NCBI GenBank assembly: GCA_030452775.1
Contig: JAKDLQ010000173.1
Location: 1 to 5,195 of the forward strand
DNA from: Micrococcales bacterium
GTDB lineage: Bacteria; Actinomycetota; Actinomycetes; Actinomycetales; Dermatophilaceae
Length of the DNA stretch: 5,195 nucleotides
Direction: 5' to 3'
The notes beneath the pieces are model-generated. The model worked only from the letters and a program-made list of their open reading frames with translations, was not told where the DNA came from and ran no database searches. Below, one piece after another: positions 2,145 to 5,195 of the stretch (positions are counted from its first letter, which is position 1; each line of letters opens with the position of its first letter). The position numbers and the translations under genes were made by a program.

Positions 2145-5141
2145 ATGAGCGATCAGAGCAGCGAGACCCCGCATCGCTACACGGCGGCCATGGCGCAGGC
2201 CATCGAGATCGCCTGGCAGGACCGGTGGGAGGAGGAGGGCACGTTCGACGCGCCGAACCCCGCCGGGCCGTGGGCCGAGCCGGAGAAGGTCGCGGCGCTG
2301 GGGGACAAGCTGCTCGTGCTCGACATGTTCCCGTATCCCTCGGGGGCGGGTCTGCACGTCGGGCATCCGCTCGGCTACATCGCGACCGATGTCTACAGCC
2401 GCTATCACCGCATGCTCGGGCGGAACGTGCTGCACGCCCTCGGGTACGACGCGTTCGGGCTGCCTGCCGAGCAGTATGCCGTCCAGACCGGACAGCACCC
2501 TCGGAAGACGACCGAGGAGAACATGACGACCATGAGGCGCCAGCTGCGCCGTCTCGGGCTCGGCTTCGACAACCGACGCACGTTCGCGACGATCGATGAG
2601 GACTACTACCGCTGGACCCAGTGGATCTTCCTGCAGATCTGGGACGCGTGGTACGACACCGAGGCCGTGCGGGAGGACGGTGGCCAGGGCCGGGCCAGGC
2701 CGATCGGCGAGCTCGTCGCCGAGTTCGAGTCGGGCTCGCGATCGGCGCCGACCGGCGACGGCCGATCGTGGAGCGAGCTGCCCGAGGCCGATCGCGCCGC
2801 GGTGCTCGAGGGCTTCCGGCTCGCGTACACCGACGAGGCGCCGGTCAACTGGTGTCCCGGTCTCGGCACGGTGCTGTCCAACGAGGAGGTCACCAACGAG
2901 GGACGCTCCGAGCGGGGCAACTTCCCCGTCTTCCGACGCAACCTGCGCCAGTGGAAGATGCGGATCACGGCCTACGCCGACCGGCTCGCCGACGACCTCG
3001 ACCGCGTCGAGTGGCCCGAGAACGTCAAGCTCATGCAGCGCAACTGGATCGGACGCTCGAACGGCGCGCGGCTGACCTTCCCGGTCACACTGGCCTCGGG
3101 CGAGCTCGCCGGGGGCGCCTCGGGAATCGAGGTCTTCACCACCCGTCCGGACACCGTCTTCGGGGCCACCTTCATGGTCATCGCACCCGAGCACCCACTG
3201 GCCGAGGCGCTCGTGCCCGAGGGCGACTGGCCAGCGGGCACCCCGGATGCGTGGAAGGGGGCGGACGCGGCGGCGAGCGGGACCCCGAAGGAGGCGGTGG
3301 CGGCCTACCGGCTGGCGGCATCACGCAAGAGCGATGTCGAGCGGCAGACCGAGGGCAAGGACAAGACAGGGGTCTTCAGCGGCTCGTTCGCGACGAACCC
3401 GCTGACGGGGGAGCCGATCCCCGTGTTCATCGCCGACTACGTGCTCATGGGCTACGGCACCGGAGCGATCATGGCGGTGCCGGGCCACGACGCACGCGAC
3501 TTCGAGTACGCGTCGAGGTTCGGCCTCCCGATCACGCGTGTCGTGGCGCCCTCACTCGATGAGGCGGACAGTCCCCTCGTGGAGGCATATGTCGGAGATG
3601 GGTTCGCGGTGAACTCCGCCAGCGCCGCGGTCTCGCTCGACGGGCTCCCGGTCGAGCAGGCCAAGGAGCGGATCATCGCCTTCCTCGAGCAGGAGGGGAT
3701 CGGGCAGGGCACCGTCAACTACCGGATCCGCGACTGGCTCTTCAGCCGGCAGCGCTACTGGGGCGAGCCGTTCCCCATCATGTACGACGCGGACGGCATC
3801 GCCCATCCGGTGCCGGAGTCGGAGCTGCCGCTCGCCCTGCCGGACGTCCCCGACTACTCGCCCAAGACCTTCGATCCCGATGACGCGCAGAGCTCTCCCG
3901 AGCCACCGCTGTCCCGCGTGCCGGAGTGGGTGGGCGTCGAGCTCGATCTCGGCGATGGCCGCGGGCTCCGGGCGTTCCGCCGCGAGACGAACACGATGCC
4001 CAACTGGGCCGGTTCGTGCTGGTACTACCTGCGCTACCTCGACCCGGCCAACGACGAGGCCCTCGTGGACCCGGCCAACGAGGCCTACTGGATGGCTCCC
4101 TACGCCGCGCCGGTCGACGGCGCGCCTCCCGGCACGAGGGACCCGGGGGGCGTCGACCTCTACATCGGCGGTGTCGAGCACGCGGTGCTGCACCTGCTCT
4201 ACGCCCGGTTCTGGCACAAGGTCCTCTTCGACCTCGGACACGTCTCGAGCGAAGAGCCGTTCCGGAAGTACTTCTCGCAGGGCTACATCCAGGCGCCCGC
4301 CTTCACCGACGCGCGGGGACAGTACGTCCCGGCGGCCGAGGTCATCGAGGTGTCAGGGATGCCAGGGGTGTCAGGGACGCCGGGGACGCCGGGGGCGCCG
4401 GGCTCCGAGCCGACCTTCACCTGGCGGGGGCAGCCGGTGCTGCGGGAGTACGGCAAGATCGGCAAGTCGCTGAAGAACTCGGTCAGTCCCGACGAGATGT
4501 ACGACGCCTACGGTGCCGACACCTTCCGCGTCTACGAGATGTCGATGGGTCCCCTGGAGCTGTCCAAGCCGTGGGAGATCCGCGCGGTTGTCGGAGCCCA
4601 GCGATTCCTCCAGCGGGTGTGGCGCAACGTGCTCGACGAGACGAACGGGCAGGTCCGAGTCGTCGACGCCCTGCCCGGCCAGGCGCTGACGACGCAGCTG
4701 CACCAGACGATCGCCGCGGTGCGCGCCGACTACGACGGCCTGCGCTTCAACACGGCCATCGCCAGGCTCATCGAGCTCAACAACGCGGTGACCAAGCTCG
4801 ACTCACCGCCGCGCACCGTTGTCGAGGCGATCGTGCTGATGATCGCTCCGGTGGCCCCACACCTGGCCGAGGAGCTGTGGGCCAGGCTCGGTCACCAGGG
4901 CGGCATCGCCCATGTTCCCTTCCCGGTGAGCGACCCATCGCAGATCATCGAGGAGCAGGTGACCTGCGTCATCCAGATCCGGGGCAAGGTGCGAGACCGC
5001 GTCGACGTGGCGCCGGGCATCTCCGAGGAGGACCTGCGCGCGCTCGTCCTGGCCCGCGACAAGGTCGCAGCCGCGACGCCCGCCGGCATCCGCACCGTCA
5101 TCGTGCGAGCGCCCAAGCTCGTCAACGTCGTCCCGGTGTGA
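2145..5141 (+). CDS. leuS: Leucyl-tRNA synthetase (LeuRS), class I
   Basis: A complete 998-aa cytoplasmic enzyme that charges tRNA-Leu with leucine using ATP. Domain order: Rossmann catalytic core with the HIGH box as HVGH (71-74, in PYPSGAGLHVGHPLGY); an actinobacterial-type zinc-region segment (235-270) in which only Cys237 remains; the CP1 editing domain (about 300-500) with the threonine-rich TTRPDT (332-337) and GTGAIMAVPGHDARD (438-452), the residues that bind and hydrolyse mischarged tRNA; RDWLFSRQRYWGEP (529-542); ETNTMPNWAGSCWYY (614-628); DLYIGGVEHAVLHLLYARFWHK (671-692); the KMSKS loop as KIGKS (771-775); then the anticodon-binding helical bundle (about 815-925) and C-terminal tRNA-binding domain (about 938-998). 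Start: ATG 2145 follows a purine run GAGAGAGAAG (2133-2142). An upstream in-frame GTG at 1983 would add 54 non-homologous residues across the terminator. Oddity: residues 736-753 are a collagen-like repeat absent from ordinary LeuRS. A leader attenuator probably controls expression. Confidence 0.98.
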   Translation: MSDQSSETPHRYTAAMAQAIEIAWQDRWEEEGTFDAPNPAGPWAEPEKVAALGDKLLVLDMFPYPSGAGLHVGHPLGYIATDVYSRYHRMLGRNVLHALGYDAFGLPAEQYAVQTGQHPRKTTEENMTTMRRQLRRLGLGFDNRRTFATIDEDYYRWTQWIFLQIWDAWYDTEAVREDGGQGRARPIGELVAEFESGSRSAPTGDGRSWSELPEADRAAVLEGFRLAYTDEAPVNWCPGLGTVLSNEEVTNEGRSERGNFPVFRRNLRQWKMRITAYADRLADDLDRVEWPENVKLMQRNWIGRSNGARLTFPVTLASGELAGGASGIEVFTTRPDTVFGATFMVIAPEHPLAEALVPEGDWPAGTPDAWKGADAAASGTPKEAVAAYRLAASRKSDVERQTEGKDKTGVFSGSFATNPLTGEPIPVFIADYVLMGYGTGAIMAVPGHDARDFEYASRFGLPITRVVAPSLDEADSPLVEAYVGDGFAVNSASAAVSLDGLPVEQAKERIIAFLEQEGIGQGTVNYRIRDWLFSRQRYWGEPFPIMYDADGIAHPVPESELPLALPDVPDYSPKTFDPDDAQSSPEPPLSRVPEWVGVELDLGDGRGLRAFRRETNTMPNWAGSCWYYLRYLDPANDEALVDPANEAYWMAPYAAPVDGAPPGTRDPGGVDLYIGGVEHAVLHLLYARFWHKVLFDLGHVSSEEPFRKYFSQGYIQAPAFTDARGQYVPAAEVIEVSGMPGVSGTPGTPGAPGSEPTFTWRGQPVLREYGKIGKSLKNSVSPDEMYDAYGADTFRVYEMSMGPLELSKPWEIRAVVGAQRFLQRVWRNVLDETNGQVRVVDALPGQALTTQLHQTIAAVRADYDGLRFNTAIARLIELNNAVTKLDSPPRTVVEAIVLMIAPVAPHLAEELWARLGHQGGIAHVPFPVSDPSQIIEEQVTCVIQIRGKVRDRVDVAPGISEEDLRALVLARDKVAAATPAGIRTVIVRAPKLVNVVPV
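4350..4403 (+). repeat. Six in-frame 9-bp repeats encoding a collagen-like LeuRS insert
   Basis: The coding DNA has six consecutive 9-bp units ending in GGG: GTGTCAGGG, ATGCCAGGG, GTGTCAGGG, ACGCCGGGG, ACGCCGGGG and GCGCCGGGG. They encode VSG-MPG-VSG-TPG-TPG-APG (LeuRS residues 736-753). The units keep the reading frame and sit between the conserved TDARGQYVPAAEVIE segment and the strand leading into the KIGKS catalytic loop at 771-775, a region that varies in length between LeuRS proteins. The insert should be a flexible, exposed linker; six triplets are too few to presume a stable collagen triple helix. Confidence 0.93.
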
Positions 5142-5170
5142 CCCCCTCCCACTTCCCGGTTCGTTGTGTC

Positions 5171-5192
5171 CCGGCGTCAGTTGTGACGCCGG
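5171..5192 (+). terminator. Perfect 9-bp stem-loop after leuS, probable terminator
   Basis: CCGGCGTCA (5171-5179) pairs perfectly with TGACGCCGG (5184-5192) around the tetraloop GTTG, 29 bp after the leuS stop codon. Sequence after the stem (AAC) runs off the window, so a T-tract cannot be checked. Position and stem quality make it the likely end of the leuS transcript. Confidence 0.72.
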
Positions 5193-5195
5193 AAC

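Noticed and set aside
1992..3194. A 400-aa minus-strand frame opposite leuS
   Set aside because: It is antisense to an unmistakable LeuRS, has shadow-like composition, and crosses the leuS leader and start. No domain is recognisable.

Overview
The window reads as a high-GC Gram-positive chromosome segment, probably an actinobacterium of the Micrococcales type. The reasons are strong G/C preference at third codon positions, an actinobacterial-style leucyl-tRNA synthetase (KIGKS signature, cysteine-poor zinc region), a guanidine-III riboswitch, and one start that looks leaderless. Genus cannot be fixed from the sequence alone.

Layout from left to right. Positions 1-231 hold no convincing gene but have short repeats, palindromes and a run of hairpins. 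A guanidine-III (ykkC-III class) aptamer at 232-270 lies directly before a Gdx/SugE-type small multidrug resistance exporter (285-614, +). A GC-rich hairpin separates this from a convergent FlK-like hotdog thioesterase (690-1064, -). The divergent gap 1065-1240 carries a perfect 9-bp tandem repeat (eight units, 1111-1182). A YhhN/TMEM86-type membrane protein (putative lysoplasmalogenase, 1241-1888, +) follows and ends before a 9-bp-stem hairpin. The 256-bp leader before leuS contains a -10-like TAATCT, an 11-codon reading frame with adjacent Leu codons (fM-A-G-A-M-L-L-P-R-P-R-stop), alternative RNA pairings, and an intrinsic terminator with a T-rich tail at 2055-2098. LeuRS itself (2145-5141, +, 998 aa) is complete and is followed by a 9-bp-stem hairpin at the window edge.

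The four main genes do not form one pathway. Two local cis-regulatory circuits stand out. One is guanidine sensing coupled to a guanidinium exporter. The other is a proposed leucine-responsive attenuator before leuS, where stalling on Leu codons of a short, probably leaderless, leader peptide would favour read-through into leucyl-tRNA synthetase. The second is an inference from sequence layout and is the most worthwhile thing to test.

A further theme is expansion of 9-bp tandem repeats. One array is non-coding, between the divergent thioesterase and YhhN genes. The other is coding, and gives LeuRS a collagen-like run of six (x-S/P-G) triplets just before its KMSKS-type catalytic loop.
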